Assembly (NCBI GenBank): GCA_022316685.1
Contig: JAKJHU010000046.1
Coordinates: 7,167,001 to 7,231,000, forward strand
Length of the DNA: 64,000 nt
Source of the DNA: Progne subis subis
Lineage: Eukaryota; Chordata; Aves; Passeriformes; Hirundinidae
Reading direction: 5' to 3'
In this document: piece by piece, positions 12,074 to 25,900 of the stretch
How the letters are laid out: every line of letters starts with the position of its first letter
Position numbering within the stretch: the stretch's first letter is position 1
Notes under the pieces: model-generated
The model's input: the letters and a program-made list of their open reading frames with translations, nothing else
What the model was told of the DNA's origin: nothing
The model's database searches: none
Position numbers and translations under genes: made by a program

Positions 12074-15000
12074 GTTAGGAATATTCATATGTCCATGCTT
12101 GCTTGGTGTTTAAACAAAAATCAGCTTTTCAGTATTTCTATAAACTTTTTGTTAATAAATGATTTTCCATTTATGTGAAATTTCTGTTTTCCCATCTTAA
12201 GATAAACTTCTCTACTAGGAAGATAAGGTGAAATGTATATCTATTTATTTGAAGCATACAATCATAATATTATCTGACTGGCATATCTGAAACATGGGAT
12301 TTTGTATCGGCAAATTGTAGAATGAGATCTCTTGCTACAGTCCCTTCAAAAAATGTTTGATGCAACTGAATTCCAGTTGTTGTGTCCAACAGCTTTTTCA
12401 AAGGTTGTACTTCACTTATGTGTGGGTTGTGAGCTAGGATACACTGGTTCTAAACCAACCACTCTACAGTTACTTCAGGTTTCCTTTAAACAAATTTATC
12501 TTAATTTGGATTTCAATTTGTTAGGGAGAGCCAAAAGATATTAGGCATTGTTAAGTACTGGGAAAGTTTTGATTATTTATGCTGTTAAACTGTGTTTGTT
12601 CTACCAGGTGTTGCATTAGAGGCAAAACCATTTCTAATACTGGCTGATAGTATAGTAAAAGGTGTGGCAGCATTTCACTGAATTCCTGATCAACCTGCAC
12701 TCTCCTTTGTCTTTATCTTTCATTGGTTAAGTTTAAAAATAGGTACACATTCTTGCTGACTTGTAAGACTGAAGGTAGTTGTAAGCTGGATACCAAGGAA
12801 GTATTGAACAAGAAATTATTCCCAAACACTAAGAAGAACACAAAGAAATTTAGTTGTGTATAGCACTTCCTATGCTAATGCTTATATACATGTTTTTGGA
12901 TGTCATGACCGCCTCATTTACTCTCCTCTCCATTTGTAAAAATATTTTTTCTTGGTCAAAACTATTCTGCCTTTTTTGCCATCTTTCTGGCTACAGGTTT
13001 TTTTCACAACCCAGCCAGACTGGCTTCTGCCCCATCTTCTAACCTGTGCTTTCCACTGTTATCTTGAAATTTGCTGTACCATAGCCTTCACATGTCTTTA
13101 ACCATTATTCATCTGCTGAAAATGGCAAGAAATATAGTCTCATATCTATTCTGATCATAAACCTCTGAAATAAGGGTTAAAGTCGAACTTAAAAAAACAA
13201 GCTCAACAAAATTAACATTTCTACTGGATATATGTTTCATTAGAACATTAAATAAAATTCAAATTACTAGTCAATACAGTTAAGTATTTCTGTATCTTGC
13301 TAGATACATTGTATTTTAGCTAAAACTCCCATGATTTTTGTGGGGTTTTTCAGTATTTATTTCCATTTGCAAATAGAGGCTAATTTTTAAAGAACGAAGT
13401 TCCATATGAATCTGATGTAGAAAAAATTTAAAAAGATAGGGTTAGAAATGGGATTGGATATTAATTGTTGAAGTTGGATCTTACGTAAAGTTTAAATTGA
13501 TCTTTTCCATTTGACAATGGGACCATTAGCTTTACTTTTGCTCTAACGAAGGCTTCTGTCTCAGATTGGGTGTGCTCTTTATAACTATTTCATTTTCTCA
13601 TTTAGTGCTTTTCACCCATTTTGGCCTTCCTGCCTTGCCAATGAGCTCACTTCCAGTCAGCAGCTGTTGGAGAAGTCTGCTTTTCTGTTAGTTACCTCCT
13701 TGTGTCTCTGCCTACCTGGTTGATGCATTTTTTCCTCCAAAGATACAGTTGCTTTCCCTGTGTTTCTTTCTTCTCTTCCATCTACTTACAAGACTGACTT
13801 TGCCAGCCCCCAGCCTTGCCCTGGCCTCATGTGCACTTTCCCTGCTGCTGTTTTCACTCTGCAGCCTGACTGGAATATTTGTAGGAGCAGCTCTTTCAGG
13901 ACACGTTCGTTCTCCCTTGCGAGAGGCGTTGCCTTTCTCTGTGTTAAACAGATCTCTGTTACTGATTTAGCTGAATCCTTTGCCTGAAAACCATTCTTCT
14001 GCAAAAATTGATTGAGTCCTCAAATCACTTTCTTACGGCATTTTTTGCTGTTTCTTTTTCTGTGAAAATTGGTCTTTGCTGTTTTCATGTACATCCCACT
14101 ACTTTTTCTCTACAAAGGTGCTGTCCTCTGCACCTTCCTCACATTTCACTTTATCTTCTAAACTCACTTGCTTTTTCTTACTTATCCCATTCTACTCTGA
14201 CTCTCTCCATTAAGGTAGCAGGATATTTTAGTCTGTTACCACATTCAGAAAGTAAGTGATGAATTCTGCTTGCTTTGGCTTGCTTTTAATTAATTGCCAA
14301 ATTTTCATTTATTTTCACCTTGAACCTTTTTGAATGTATTGGTTATGTACTTCATTTTTTTCAGTTTGCTGTAGGATGTGAATGCCTCTTGTGTGAAATT
14401 TCTGGGATATTATTAACTTAACCAACTCTTTGAGCTAGTTCCTCTTCATTTTACCACCTCTGTCTTTCCATTTAAATCTTTACTTCTCTTGCATCTGGTT
14501 GTCCTCTCTTAGGTTTATGTACTCTTCTTCTGTAGATACAAAATAAAGCAGCCACAAAAATCCTAATTTAAAATAAAAGCAATGAGATGGCTTTCAAATT
14601 ACTTTTTAAAGTTGTTCTTGTATTGGTAAATGAGCCATTTTTTCTCAATCACAGCTAGCAGCGCTTACAGGTCAATTTGCCCTACATTTCCTATCCAAAT
14701 TTTTTAAGTGAAAAGGGTGAGTACAAAAATCCTCTGATTTTGAAAATACAGGAAGATTTGATTCTAGAACAGCTATATGTTGTTCCACAACAGTGGAGTT
14801 CTTTTCAGCATCGTTTCCTGAACCTGCTGCTGCCAGCAAATACTTTTTTTAGAAGCACTGTCTGTATATCTACTCACGAGTGAAATATTGCAAGCGGTTT
14901 ATCTGAAGTTTGAAACTTTGCTTGGAACATCATCCTTCTTGGCATATGTGTCCTTCATGTCCCAGCAGATACTTGGAACAAAAAATAATTCTCTTAGGTA

Positions 15001-18000
15001 GGGAACAAGAGCTCCCGATTAGAATGTGGGTGGGAGGATTAACCATAAAAGGTTCTGATGGGAAGATCAAATTGAAATGCTTCTGGGATATTTTGTTTTT
15101 GTTTTGGGGTCTGTGTTCCTCATGCTCTGTTTGGTTGAGAGGAGGCAGTGGAGAAGCTCGAGGTGAGAAAGGGAAAGGCTATCCTCTTGTTTGTACTAGC
15201 TGACGCTTCATACCTTTCTCTCAGTCTGAGGTATGGTCAGGCTTTGTCCTGTAGGCCATGAAAATGGAGTTTATTTCAAGGTCACCAAAGCAGATGGCTT
15301 CTTTTAAAGCATGATCCACTTGGCCTTGGGAGGGCATGTGATTAAGTGACATTTTTTGGGGAGGGACATTTTTATTGCTTTCAAGTGTGGAGCAGAGCAA
15401 GTCTGACAGATTGTTAGTGCAGCAGAAGTGGTCTGATCCTCACTCTTGCAATGTTGAGTTATTTATGTTGGGCCAGTCTGATGGGCAGGCTGGCTTGGTG
15501 TTCTGCAGTAAGGAGAGCCAGGGCCACTCAGTCACTCAGTTCTTTTTGTGTTTTCTTGCTGTAAAAGGAATTTGAAATCTAGCTCTGAGGTTTCTGGACC
15601 TAAATTACCAGCATATCCATCTGAATTGCGTTTTATCATGAGCCCAGTCTTGGGAGAAGTTGTTCAGTGTCAGCTCTCGTTTTGTTTCTAGAATTGATTT
15701 CTTTTTCTCAGCTTCTCCTGCCAGATAGGAGAACCCTTCTGTATGTTCCTGTCTTTCTGTCCTCATAGTCTGGGTGCTGTGTAACTTAACAAATAATATG
15801 CCATTTTTGTGCTTTGAGATTTAAGGAATGTAAATTAATTGAAAAGGAATTTGCATTTTCATTTGTCCCAAGACACTTTGGCAGACTCCCCTACCTGCTT
15901 TCTCTTACCACCAAGACCAGCTTCAACTTTTTTTTTTTTTTCTCTTTCAGTCAATACTCATAAATACTTTCCTTCTTTCAAAAGGAGGGGGGAAAAAAAG
16001 GAAAAAAAATGGGTAAAGGAGTTGTTAGGCTTTGCTTGGTTAATGACAAATTACAGTGTAGGGCCCAGGGTATCTGGCTGTCAGTCATAACAAGGCCTCT
16101 TTGACAGAAATGTGCAGTATGTCCTAAGATGTTTGTTCTGAACAGTCTTATTTATTTTCTGAGTGGCCAATAAAATATATTATATGCTACAAAAGTATGA
16201 CGGACGGTTTTGCTTTAATGAGGAAAGGTTTTATTTGCAGTATTTTATAGCGGTTTTTATTTACATTCTGCTTTGACCTAAAGGTGTAGGGCAAAAGTGA
16301 ATTATCAGACTGGCTATGGGTAGATACCACTTATCACTGACCAGAACATTTCTTTCCTACATTAAAGTGTCTCCTGTCTGTGGTGTGATATGTCACTGTT
16401 GCAATACGCTTATCCATGTCAAACTATTGCATTACAACACAAACAGAGGCATTCTGATCTATAAAAAAAATTTTGATCAGTAGTAACTAGCAGCTGCCTT
16501 TGTTCTATTTTTAAATAATTAAATATTTCAGCTGTGTTAGATCATATGCTGTGCACATGTGCTACTGACAGTCATGAAACTAAGTATAAAATTGAGGAGA
16601 GGAATCATGTCCTTCAAAGTATTTCTTTTAAATTTATTGTTACACTAGATAACAGTAATGTTTGATTCTTATTCTAAATCAGAACAGAAATAAATTTTCT
16701 AATTTATAAATCCCCACCTAACAAAAATCCTGTTCGTTTTTTTTTTAAGTATCAGTGTGACAAACTTCAAATATAAATTTTTGGGGACAACACATATACA
16801 GGGAGATTTCAAGAGTAGGCTTTACTATACCTAATTTTAAGGAATATCTTACTGTAGAAAGATACATAAAGCATGTGTTGATTATGTCCTAATATTTCAG
16901 TAGCAATCAAGATGTTAAATATAAATGTACAACAGTTCAGAGGCAGAAATAGCATCTCTAGGGAAGCTTTTTATCTTGATTTTCAGTACTCAATGTCACC
17001 CATTTATTTGTGAAATACAAAACTGAAGTTACTGGGTTACTACTTCATAACTTTTGTAAAGACTTTATCAGGTCATATGAAAACTAAGCAAAATTTAAGA
17101 TTTCTTGTTTATATTTAAATTAACCACATTTTTGACAGCCAGGTGTTTGAAGATTACGTGCAACTTAAGACTGTTGTAATAAATACAGAATAGACTTTTG
17201 TTTCCACTTTGATTTGCATTAATTTCAGTGCATGCCACCCAAATTTTGTTCAGCTGTTCCTTAGCTTTTTGTAAGCAAAGCGCTAAGTTTGCCACATGAC
17301 CTAAGAAAAGTGAAGGTGAATGGATCATATTTGTGTTTGCAGTCAGCAGCTGAACACAAAGGTCGTGCAAACAGAGCAAGTGTTGTCATTTCAGTCCTAG
17401 AAGTGGAGCTACACTGTTGGAGCTTTTTGCAACACTTTCTTTAGAAAAAAAAAGGGCAGTGTACCAGCACTAGCCAAAATCTCGATACTCATCAGCCCCC
17501 TTTCTGTAAATGCTCATGAAAAACAGGGTGAGCAGACAGATGTGTTTTCATGTGTGTTTGTGTTTAAAATTAGGCCCCTCATGCTAATCCTTTGGAAAGA
17601 AAGACAGTATGTTGCCCTTCCATTTGGAACTCTGCTTATTTAAGAAAATCCTCTTCTGTTTTTTTCAGGACAGAATATGGTCATTAAATGTTTGATATTT
17701 CTTAAATAAGTGCCTTTTGCAAGGATCCTGTAGTATGACCATACTTCCTAAATTGCTGCTGGCAACCAGCATGTCCTTGTCTTTGATGTGCTGAATCTGT
17801 TTGGTCAGGAGTGCTGGGGTGTTTTGTTTGCTTTGTTTAGTTTAAGAAGTGGTTATAGAGATAGCAACTTTTCCTTCTCATTGTGCTATTGAAGACGGAC
17901 CTCACAAAGACCTAAAGCTATTTTGGTTTATTTTTCTTTCTCACTTTGCTACTGTTTTGAGGGTTTTGTATATTTTTGTATAGATTGCTAATGGAAATGT

Positions 18001-21000
18001 TTTATTTTAGCCCCTCCAAACATGCCAATGAAAAATACCAATATTGCTGTTTTGAATACAGTTCTAGAACTTCATGTACTATGAGCATATGTGTACAAGT
18101 ACTTGTTTACCACTTACAAATAATGCCAAATTTAAGTTCAAGTCTTGCTTTCAAAGTACTATTATCTTGAAAATATAGCTGTTTTCAAGCTAAAAATATT
18201 TTCACTACTTAAATGTATTCAAGACTGCAATGTTTTATTGGAGCAATGTAATTTACTTATAAAGTCTGCATTTCACTGTAATGTATATCCTGTTTTATTT
18301 TATAGGTTGCTTTCCCTACTGATAGGATGTATATTCTTAGTCAGTGATAGGAAGAAGTTTTATTACTGATATTCATAGCTGATAATTACACACTTCAGAT
18401 TGCCACAATATGTTTTTGAGCAGTTAAAGTATATACATGTGAACACAATAATAGTTCTTCATATTTCCCTTCTCGCAAACAATAGTACTTTTGTTCTGCT
18501 TGGTATTTGAGGGGGTTTTTTTAAGATCTGTAGGTGTGGGTGTTTAAGTTATGGGTGTGAACAAATGACAAATATACATTAAAAAAAGAGGGGGGAGAAT
18601 AAAGTGAATAAAATTCTTCAGAGAGCTACCTTTTAGTTTTATGATTTTTTATGTGGACCCTTCCTTACAACGTTCTTGGTGCTGAAATTGTCTTGGGCAT
18701 GTATGTTGAGTTAATGTAGCATAGTTTCACATGTCTGCAATTTTGGGGAAAGGAGAGAGAATGGTCTAAAGTCTACTCAGGTGAAAAATATTAGAAGTCC
18801 TGTATATGCACACGTGCTTCATGCTTTGTGGCCATTTGTGAATCCTGGTGCACTCACAGCTGAGCTGGGGTATGGGGAGATGGAGGCTGTGTGGAGTTGT
18901 AGGTTGTGCTGTAAACTGGGCTCCTGAATACACGTGAGTCAGATGAATAATGTTATTTCATGTGCTTGGGGTAATATTCTGGTCTTACTTTGCTTTTTGC
19001 ACTCTTCTGTATCTAAACTTCACCCTACCCCACTTGCTACCTATCTATCCAAATCAGTATTGCTGGTTTTTAGTGCCTTTTGTTGGCACTAACTTGGAAA
19101 TCATAGAAAAGAGGGATAAAGGAGGTATTATAGCTAAAGAAATAGAGCAGACCTAGTCCTCTTGACAGTTTCATTTGACCTCACCACAGGATTATGTAGT
19201 CATAAATTGTAATTGATACCAACAGTGATCTTAAGAATGTGAAAGAAAGTTCCTATTCCCAGAAAGTTCAGGGAAGGTCAAAAGCAGACCAACCTTGCTA
19301 TTTGCTAGCAAATCTTACGCCACATACTAATTGCTGAATATATAAGTGGTCAATCTTGGTGCAAATCTATAGTGCAAGAAGTTTTACTCAATATATAAGC
19401 AATGGACATTGTTTCTTGGAATGTTCATTGTTGCATTAAAAGGTTAGAATAGGTAACAGTAATCTTAAAAGTCCTTCACCATATGAGTGTTCCTTATCCA
19501 GGGGCTGATTAGGGTTGCACAAGTTCAAAAAACCATGAAGCACTTAGGAAGAGTAAACGAATAAAAGAAGAAAGGCAATAGTGATAGAACTGTGTCGGAT
19601 GATCATGTTTACTATTCCTGGAACAGCATTATTTCTCAAAACTGATTATGTAGCTGAAAATCATCGAGACTGTTAAAAAAATTATTTGTGAAAGAATCAA
19701 TAAAGATTCATATGTGGGAAGGGTACACTTCATTATGTTGTTAGAAAGATTTCAGAACTCATTTGTTGTTACTCCCTTTTACAAAGAACAAGATAAAGTT
19801 AGATTCCATTTACTTCTCATTTCCAGTGTAATGCAGAAGAGAAGATGCACAGGCTTGATGTGCTCTAGAAAGGCATTGGGCTCTCAGCCATGACAAGTAT
19901 GACATTGCACATGCAGCAGAGCACCCAGGCAGTTCAGCCAGAAAAGTCTCTCCAAATGCCGTTAGGAGAGATAATTTAAGAAATTTAATGATGGAAGATA
20001 AGCAACAGTGCAGCTTGGACTGTACAAGAATCATCAAGCCTTCATTTATGCTCTGCAGTGTTTAAAGAGCAAGAAGTATACAGCTAGATTTTTCCTCTTT
20101 CTAAACTAGGAATTGAAAAGACATGTGTGTTATAAAAATGTAATTGAAAAGGGTAGGTTATAAAAGCATATAATAGAAAATAGACTCAGTAAATAGTTAT
20201 GAAACCAAGACAGGCAGACTGAAAATGGCAGATGTACACTGAGTACAAGTACTGGGGATGTTGTTACTGGAAGGGTTCCTATTTATGATTTTAGTGAACT
20301 ACTGGAATTCATAACTTCTGTGCTCTTCTCTACATTTCTGTTTAGTGTGCTTAATATTCTTGAAAAGTAAACTAGAGATTTTGTTTTGTAACTATAATTA
20401 GAAATATGTGCTTATAAAGATTTTGTAAATGTTCAGATAGCATACATGTGTTTTTCCTAAAATTGATTGCTTTCCAATAGTCATTTATTTATTTCACCTA
20501 AATAGGTCTTTGAAAGTACATATTCTTAATTACATTTCACAGTTCTACGCTGCACCTTTAAATTAAAAAATTATAATTTCCTTTCTGTGCTCTCTTATTG
20601 TTCCTTAGATAATTATGCAGTTTTGTAATCTGCAGATGGCTTGTTCTTTTCAATTGAATCATTTGCTTCAAGCAACGAAATATTAAAACATTATAACCAA
20701 TATGAAAGGCTGTATAATTGTTCATAATTAATTTGTTGCCTTATGATTGGTATATTGCCAGTCTCTTTTGAATGCTTTTAATACAGGTGTGTTTTGAAAG
20801 GATTCCATTAATTTGTTTCTGTAGAGTTGCACGAGGGACCTCTGAAGATGTACAGAATTATCCTGCACGCTGCCTTAGCTCAGTGGGAGAACATGTCCTT
20901 CTGCTTGTGCTGCTCTGTATTTTCTGCTGCTCTTAAAAGATAGCTGACAAGAACTGTTTAAAAATAGCAGGCCAAGGGCAGGTGACAAAATGTCACACAA

Positions 21001-22870
21001 GCAGCACCTGGTCCAGTGACAGCCTGGAGGGAGGAAAAAACCAAACCCAGATGTCACAGATAGGATTCTATTTCTGAGGCTGGTCAAACAGCAGAATTTC
21101 ATCTTCAGCAAAGGAAAAGAGAAGGACCCATCCAAGCATTATGCATTCAAATTTAACTCTATTTTGTTCATAGTAGTTTCCTTTCTTTTTCCCCCTTCTG
21201 TTCTAATCATTAATTTTAAAGTACAAATTAGTACAGACACCTTTTCTCTTTACAAGTAATACCTGTAACCTCACACTCATTAATACACTGTTAAGGAAAA
21301 GGGAATTAATGTCCATTTGGAGAGATGTCTGAAGTATTTTAGCAAATGTTGTGCTAAATGAAATAATAGCAGCTTTAATGTTTCTGCAGTGCTGGATTAA
21401 TGTAAAAATATGTATAGGAGAATTGTGTCTGTAATTAGAAAATGTGAAATGGTTAATGAAGATCATCTCTTTAAGAAGCTTTGCTCAAGGAGTTGGAAAG
21501 TAAAAATGGAAATTCTGTCTACCTTCTGTTCCCTGCTTCTTTCTGGAGGTGCTCTTTGCTTCATAGACTTAGTGTGGGGGACATTTTTTTCTAAAAGGAG
21601 AGAACTTCAGTATGAAGAAAAGTTTTATTTACTTTTCTTAACCTCCTAATGACTTAGTTTCAGAAGTGTATTGAAACTTCATGCTGCATCTGTTCAGAAA
21701 GAAAATTCATTACAGCCCAGCAGTTGCAGTGGCTGGAAAGAGAAGGCTTTCATTATCAGTAGGAACTAAAAATGTTGGAGAGGATTGGCTTTAGTTCTGC
21801 TTTGCCATAGTTTGTTTGTTAAAACTTGCGTTTGCAGAAGTACAGAAACATAACTATTATATTGGTTTTTCAGTGCAGTGAGTGGATCCTGAGCTCCCAT
21901 ATTTGAGTGTCCACGTAGTAAAGAAATGTAAAGTGGCCTCTTCCTTAACTCCCAAACTTAGCCGCAGACCTAGAGATCGGAAAAGCCTATGTAATTCCAT
22001 TTCATAGTTACTGACATAGTTTCAAAGTTACTGACAGTGCTTAATTGAAATAAATTCTTATATGGCTATAATCATACTTTTATATGTTTTTCCAAGTAAG
22101 AACTAATACAAATTACATCTTGCGGATTTTCTTGGGTGGTTTAATTTAAGAAGTCTTGTGACAAAGTGTCTTCAGGATGAGGTTTAATACTTCAGCACAG
22201 TTAAAAAGTATCCAAAACTAATCTGAACTGCACTGCTGCTGTTGGCTCATTTCTTGCTTTAGCAGTAAGAATAGGTTTCTCTGGACTAAGTCTCCTTTAG
22301 GCCAAGAATATCAATTTTTCAAAGTACATATGAATGTACTGCTTTAGAACAATATTCCCTCCAACCCATTGTCTTATCTCAGATGGTAGGTAATGGGAGA
22401 TTCTTAGGGAAGAATGCAAAACCAGGGTGAGAAGTCTTTCCAACTGTCTGTTAGCTTGAAAGCTTCTGGTGCTGCATGTAGTATCTAAAACAGTGATTTA
22501 TTTTACCAGTGGAGGTGGTAATGCTGTACTCGTTATATGGAAGCCAGCTATAGATGGCATAACTGCAGCAAGGTTAAACTTGAGGCCTTATTTTGGAAGG
22601 GTAAGCAGAATGCTTTCTTAGTGCAAAGTAAAGGAATGGATTAAAATAATTGTTTCGTTGTTTATTTCTCAGTATTTTAAGTAATGCTGAAGGTGCTGGG
22701 GTGTTTATAATTTTAAATGTGTATTGTTGGGAGGTTGTCTTCAATAGGTGGAAGATTCAGCTACCCTGACTGTTCATTCCCTTTAGAAATTTTTCATATT
22801 AATGAATTTAATTCAGTTTTGAAATAAAAATAAGTAAAAATATTGAAAACAGCTTTTGCTTACATTGCAG
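12074..22870 (+). other. CPEB3: CPEB3 intron, 10.8 kb
   Basis: The intron begins GTTAGG, a weak donor, and ends TACATTGCAG. A pyrimidine-rich stretch at about 13540-14520 stands out, with sparse purines on the + strand. A 20-bp tandem duplication is at 22001-22040. No exon, RNA gene or intact transposon is recognised. Confidence 0.8.
22001..22040. repeat. 20-bp tandem duplication
   Basis: Two adjacent units share TTCA-AGTTACTGACA with few differences. A local intronic duplication. Confidence 0.7.
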
Positions 22871-22927
22871 GGCGTATGGGAATAAACTTCCATCATCCAG
22901 GAACAGACAATATTATGGCTCTCAATA
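22871..22927 (+). CDS. CPEB3: CPEB3 coding exon (window exon 2), linker
   Basis: This 57-nt exon lies between acceptor TACATTGCAG and donor GTAAGTAG. Two bases complete the Gly codon begun at 12073, then come 18 codons reading RMGINFHHPGTDNIMALN, and one base (A) is carried over. The peptide is the conserved segment just before the alternatively spliced part of the CPEB2/3/4 linker. The exon sits between introns of about 10.8 and 8.8 kb. The trailing A can join either the 24-nt microexon (giving Thr) or the 168-nt exon (giving Ser), so inclusion and skipping are both in frame. Confidence 0.9.
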
Positions 22928-25900
22928 GTAAGTAGTTAATGTCTAGTGATTTATATTGCCATGTTGAATATTATTTCTTACATCTATTGTGTGTGTAGCT
23001 GCTCAGTCAGAGATAAATATGTGTAATGTTTGCACAGAAGTTCGTGTTGATTCTCTGAAAATATTTTTCATAAATCAGTCACCTCTGATTCTTTATATTA
23101 GCTTTGTAATGGCTTTATGTGTTTCACTGGATTGATGCTTCATAATGCCTGCTATGGAAAATTACAGACCAGTCTCTCTTGTTCCCTCTTTTGTGGGTGT
23201 GGATGTGTGTTAAAGCTGTAACTCTAATTTCTGATATCTCTCCAGAAGTATTTCTTCCTGTTGGGATGAGCAGTTACAAGTTTTGCATACAATTGCATGG
23301 ACTGACAGTGTTTGCTTTGTTGGTTTCCATTATGTAGACAGGAACTGAGAGAATGTTTAGACATCAAAATAATGAGGGGAAACTGCACTTCACTGAGAGA
23401 TTATTGGGTTTTTTTCTGTCAGGAAATAAAATTTAAAAGTCCAGTCATGAACATAGGGACTCGGAGAACCTGGCAGAATGAATCTGGAAGACAGTTCCTA
23501 TGTGGGGAGGGTGGGGGACGGTGTCAGGCAGCACCAGCATAATGCTGGATGCAAATCAAAGCAGAGTGTTTGTCTGTCTAATCCTGAAAAATGCTCACTG
23601 TTTTGAAATGTCCATTTTTGTTTACAGTGTTGTAGGATTCTTTATGAACGTCTCTATAACTTTTTGCCTTTGCACTGTCCATGTAAGTTAGACTGTGTAT
23701 AGCTGAGAACTGCAGGGGTTTTTGTGTAGTACCAAGCAAAGAATAATTTATAGATGTGAAGAACTGAAAATTTGTAATAGCCAAGATGTAAGGTGTTTAA
23801 CATTTGGCTTTAAAGGCCAGGTTTGGAAACCTGTAAGACTTCACTTGTGCTCCTCTTAGTTTTACACTGTTAATGGTGAAGTGATATTTTGGGGAGTTTC
23901 TGTTGTCATAGTTTGCATATAAACCCCATTTTCTTACAGCACATGAAATTATGGGGAAATCAAATAATTAACTAATGAAACAAAATGTTTTTCCTAAAGG
24001 CTTTGTTAAAAGAGGAAGCTTTTCATGCCTCTCTGTGTAAATAAGGTCTGCACGGTACAGTTGTCAGGTGTTTGACATGAATTCTGGTCTCAGAATGTTT
24101 TTCTTGTTCTAAAGTGGGCATTTCAACAAGCTAACAATAGAAACATATTTGTGAAGATGGGATCCTATGACTGAATTTTGAATTACCTTTAAAAATTGAC
24201 AGTTGTGATGAAATATATAGCAGTATTTCTTACAAATTCTAACAGATTTTTGAAAGGTGGGAATGAAAAACGGAAACAAAAAGTTATACTATTTTGAGAC
24301 AACTTGTTTTTATCTTAAATAAATTATGTGATTTATTCTGATTTCTTTTTGATGAAAATAATAAAAAACCCCCTTTTTTCCTGTCTAATTTCTTTCAAAT
24401 GTTTACAGCAGCTATGTACTCTAATAGTTTAGAAAAAAACAATCATCTTTTTTAGCTATAGTCCTGGTACATGGTAAAAATATCAGCATAGCTAACTGAG
24501 AGACCAAAACTATATACATTTATGCATTTGCACTATTAAAAATACTATGGCTTTATTCAAATAGTAACTGTTTAAAGACTTAAACAAGGCTGGAATCATA
24601 AATATGCAATTTATGCAGAATGAAATTAAGCACAAATCCAAAGTTTGAATAAATTCCCATATAATTTTCCTCTTCTGCAACTCTTCTCCCTTCCTTTCTT
24701 TCGCAGGCAAGGCCATGCCATTTTTGGCCATCAATGACAGCCCTAAGCTAGAATTACTGTACTGTTGGGTTTTGCTTTTAAATCTTTGAAGAGCTAAGAA
24801 TAAAAGCAAATATTGATGTACACAAGCTTTAAAACCCTTTTTTGTATGCAGCTAAACTTGAAAAATTTAGATAGGTAATTCCCGTGTAATTCATTACCTT
24901 TTCCCTGTCGTGGGAAAGTATACCAAGGAAAATCAGTTCAAGATGAAATATACATTTCTGTGCTGGAATGGCTGTCAAATTTGGGTTAAAAAAAATAACA
25001 TAAGTTAAAGAAAAATTCCCAAAAGATACTTCATCACAGTATTTTTTGGAATAATTTTGAGAACTTATGTAATGTCTTTAAATCATAATACTTGTCATAT
25101 CTCTGTTTAATTTCTGTGAAACCAAACACTATCTGCTGAGTCTGCAAATCCAGCCTTCACGTTCTATTTAAAGTCATTGCTTCATAAGCATTTTTCTCTT
25201 TTCCTGTGAAGACACAGTAATGATCTTTAAGATTTATTACTCAAAGCCCAATTTCATACTGACAGTGTAGGCAATCTTTTGAAGTTGGAAGACAACAGAT
25301 GCTCATGCCAAGAGCAATGCAAAACTTCACATGCTGTAGGGAGAGGGGAAGTTTTCTGGGGGATGTTCCTTCTCATCCTCTGTGGCAGCACTTTCAACTG
25401 TCCTTCAGCTGTTATTCCTGTTTACTCGTTACAGCCTTTTGAAACTGGGGATTTTCCTGCCTGCCATGAGCTGCTGTCTGTAAATGTTGGAGGGCATTGT
25501 TTGGTTTGTGGGAAGGTGTTGCTTAGGTGGCAGCACAGGGGCAGCGTGCTACCGCAGTTCTGTTCAGCATTGTGCAAGGCTAAATCATCACCATCTTAAA
25601 ACACTTAGTTCTGAAATAATGAAATTCGTGGGGTAAAAGAGATTGCTTTTAAATGCACAATTATTATGAATCTCTTTGTGTCATTAGTGATGTCATGCTT
25701 GTGTACATACAGAGCTGCATATGTGTGTAAACATGTTTCTATTGTAAATGCTCTTGAACTTCAGAATTAGGCTTCTCTTGAGGACTGCAGTGTTCAAATA
25801 TTCAGAGAGATCTGAGTATAATCCTAAAGAGGATCTTAACAAAAGGAAGATGCAAATATTAGATTGGAAGCATTTTTGAAGGTGAAATGGTATAGTTTTT